Assembly: GCF_017875955.1 (NCBI RefSeq)
Contig: NZ_JAGINK010000001.1
Location: 3,254,501 to 3,318,500 of the forward strand
Direction: 5' to 3'
DNA from: Pseudomonas sp. BP8
Lineage (GTDB): Bacteria; Pseudomonadota; Gammaproteobacteria; Pseudomonadales; Pseudomonadaceae
Length of the DNA: 64,000 nucleotides
In this document: one piece after another, positions 62,395-64,000 of the stretch
Position numbering within the stretch: position 1 is the stretch's first letter
How the letters are laid out: each line of letters begins with the position of its first letter
The notes under the pieces: model-generated
Database searches by the model: none
What the model was told of the DNA's origin: nothing
What the model saw: the letters and a program-made list of their open reading frames with translations, nothing else
Program-made: the position numbers and the translations under genes

Positions 62395-63543
62395 ATGAGC
62401 AGCACGTTCTTCATTCCCGCCGTCAACATCATGGGCATCGGTTGCCTGGAGGAGGCGATGGCCGCGATTGCCGGTTACGGCCTGCGCAAGGCGTTGATCG
62501 TCACCGACCAAGGCCTGGCCCGCGCGGGTATTGCCGAACATATCGCCGGCCTGCTGGCCGTGCGCGATATTGATGCGGTGGTGTTCGACGGCGCCAAGCC
62601 GAACCCAACCATCGCCAATGTCGAGGCCGGCCTGGCGATTCTGCAGCGCGAGCGCTGCGACAGTGTCATTTCCCTCGGGGGCGGCTCGCCGCACGACTGC
62701 GCCAAAGGCATCGCCCTGTGCGCCACCAATGGTGGGCAGATCAGCGACTATGAGGGTGTCGATCGCTCAAGCAAGCCGCAGTTGCCCCTGATCGCCATCA
62801 ACACCACGGCCGGCACCGCCAGCGAAATGACCCGTTTCTGCATCATCACTGACGAGGTGCGCCACGTGAAAATGGCGATCGTCGACCGCAACGTGACGCC
62901 GATTCTATCGGTCAACGATCCAGCGCTGATGGCCGCGATGCCCAAGGGCCTGACGGCGGCCACCGGCATGGACGCCTTGACCCACGCCATCGAAGCCTAC
63001 GTGTCCACGGCCGCGACGCCGATCACCGACGCCTGCGCGCTCAAGGCCATCAGCTTGATCAGCGATAACCTGCGCCAGGCTGTTACCGACGGCAGCGATC
63101 TGCAGGCCCGGGAGAACATGGCCTACGCGCAGTTTCTCGCGGGCATGGCCTTCAACAATGCCTCGCTTGGCTACGTGCATGCCATGGCGCACCAGTTGGG
63201 CGGTTTCTATGACCTGCCGCATGGCGTGTGCAATGCCGTGCTGCTGCCCCATGTGCAGCGCTTCAACGCCAAGGTCAGCGCTGCGCGCCTGCGCGATGTG
63301 GCCAAGGCGATGGGTATCAAGGTGTGTGGGCTGGATGCAGAGCAAGGCGCAGGTGCGGCCATTGCGGCCATCGAGCACTTGGCTGCGGCGATTGGAATTC
63401 CTGCTGGTCTGGCCGAGTTGGGGGCCAGCGTTCAGGATGTGCCGCTGCTGGCGAGCAATGCCTTGAAGGACGCGTGCGGACTGACCAACCCACGGGTGGC
63501 CAGCCAGGTCGAGATCGAGGCGATCTTCCGCGCGGCGTTCTGA
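62395..63543 (+). CDS. Iron-containing alcohol dehydrogenase (YiaY/AdhB type)
   Basis: The 382-residue enzyme belongs to the group III alcohol dehydrogenases. The NAD-binding loop [11 protein letters not shown], the iron ligands Asp and His in LTVNDP...[10 protein letters not shown] and the C-terminal [18 protein letters not shown] motif are present. It should oxidise a short-chain alcohol or diol to an aldehyde in the cytoplasm. GAGGA precedes the ATG at 62395; a longer in-frame start runs back to 62290. It stands alone between ilvA and a convergent gene. Confidence 0.93.
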   Translation: MSSTFFIPAVNIMGIGCLEEAMAAIAGYGLRKALIVTDQGLARAGIAEHIAGLLAVRDIDAVVFDGAKPNPTIANVEAGLAILQRERCDSVISLGGGSPHDCAKGIALCATNGGQISDYEGVDRSSKPQLPLIAINTTAGTASEMTRFCIITDEVRHVKMAIVDRNVTPILSVNDPALMAAMPKGLTAATGMDALTHAIEAYVSTAATPITDACALKAISLISDNLRQAVTDGSDLQARENMAYAQFLAGMAFNNASLGYVHAMAHQLGGFYDLPHGVCNAVLLPHVQRFNAKVSAARLRDVAKAMGIKVCGLDAEQGAGAAIAAIEHLAAAIGIPAGLAELGASVQDVPLLASNALKDACGLTNPRVASQVEIEAIFRAAF

Positions 63544-63564
63544 TTCAGGGCGGGCGGTTGGCGG

Positions 63565-63999
63565 TCACCGCTCGCGCATGAAAAACCCAGCCACGTACTT
63601 GCGAAACGTCTCCAGGCTCTTGAAGTCGGCATAGCGTTTGAAATGCTCGGTCTCAGGCTCCGGTCCGACCGGTTGCTCGAGCAACGACACCGACAACACT
63701 CGATCCTGGTCTGACGTCAGTACCAGTTCATCCATGACCTGACCGCCAATTACCGGCCGGCGCATCAGCACCTTGACGCCTTTACTGGCCATCCAGTCGA
63801 TCAGCGACACCAGTGCCTTCAGCGGTTCGCGCTCTTCGTCGCGATACACCGGGAACAGCTGCGCCCGTGACAGCACCGGCACGCTGGCGATGTGGATCAA
63901 CTCATAGAAGTGGCTGCCGGCGGTGGCCGGCGAGTACAGCGCCAGGGCCAGTAACGGCCCGCTGGTGCGGCTGCCGCCCCAGTACAAGTGGTGCCCCTG
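63565..63999 (-). CDS. Conserved protein of unknown function (5' end outside window)
   Basis: The frame runs out of the right edge; the first visible residues are QGHHLYWGGSRTSGPLLALALYSP, so the N-terminus is missing. About 144 residues are seen, with a hydrophobic patch near the start, a charged middle (PVYRDEEREPLKALVSLIDWM) and a C-terminal FKRYADFKSLETFRKYVAGFF. No family was recognised. It is convergent with the alcohol dehydrogenase gene with a 21-bp gap. Confidence 0.72.
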   Translation of the reverse strand, partial: QGHHLYWGGSRTSGPLLALALYSPATAGSHFYELIHIASVPVLSRAQLFPVYRDEEREPLKALVSLIDWMASKGVKVLMRRPVIGGQVMDELVLTSDQDRVLSVSLLEQPVGPEPETEHFKRYADFKSLETFRKYVAGFFMRER

Positions 64000-64000
64000 A

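Overview
The window looks like a chromosomal segment of a Pseudomonas of the P. putida/P. fluorescens lineage. The grounds are the high-GC codon use, many Pseudomonas-type REP hairpins (GCGGGCTTGCCCCGCG class), the gluconate gene layout, cobaltochelatase built from CobN plus ChlI/VWA proteins, and the families present (BdlA-like receptor, PACE transporter, HvnC-like protein). Species was not determined. No rRNA, tRNA, CRISPR array, transposase or prophage gene was seen.

Layout. 1-5.0 kb: end of a sigma-54 response regulator, a small secreted protein, and the gluconate genes gntP, gnuK and gntR with three matching operator-like sites. 5.1-10.3 kb: a PAS-PAS soluble chemoreceptor and a BvgS/EvgS-type hybrid kinase with its LuxR-type regulator. 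10.5-20.3 kb: a cobalamin/cobalt locus split into two divergent arms (cbtBA-cobE-cobM leftward, cobW-cobN-chlI-VWA rightward), each arm with its own cobalamin riboswitch. 20.4-22.3 kb: a small unknown gene and a VpsR-like sigma-54 activator. 22.5-34.0 kb: an operon for a 1958-residue manganese-oxidase-type multicopper oxidase with a beta-propeller protein, two SCO1 copper chaperones, a cytochrome c/binding-protein fusion and a SurA-like chaperone. 34.0-43.8 kb: one long operon joining a response regulator, a type II secretion/type IV pilus-like machine (GspE, PilM/N/O/P-like, secretin, three pseudopilins) and the curli export genes csgEFG. 44-46 kb: an HvnC-like secreted protein and AlkB. 46-46.9 kb: repeat-rich gene-free spacer. 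46.9-52.5 kb: leftward curli operon with two related large secreted proteins, CsgB and an unusually long CsgA. 52.7-60.5 kb: mobA, an RND pump plus adaptor divergent from an OmpR/RstAB-like two-component system, and a PACE transporter. 60.5-64 kb: ilvA behind an Ile-rich leader peptide and attenuator, an iron alcohol dehydrogenase, and a truncated unknown gene.

The main result is a probable shared regulon. The multicopper oxidase operon, the secretion/csgEFG operon and the csgBA operon each have a good -24/-12 sigma-54 promoter. About 107-124 bp upstream of each predicted start lies a CCCC-N6-GGGG palindrome (two copies before the secretion operon). A sigma-54 activator gene sits immediately upstream of the oxidase operon. 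This predicts that one enhancer-binding protein switches on a metal-oxidising extracellular enzyme, a dedicated secretion machine and an amyloid matrix together. The sites are visible in the sequence; the regulator assignment and the biological purpose are inference.
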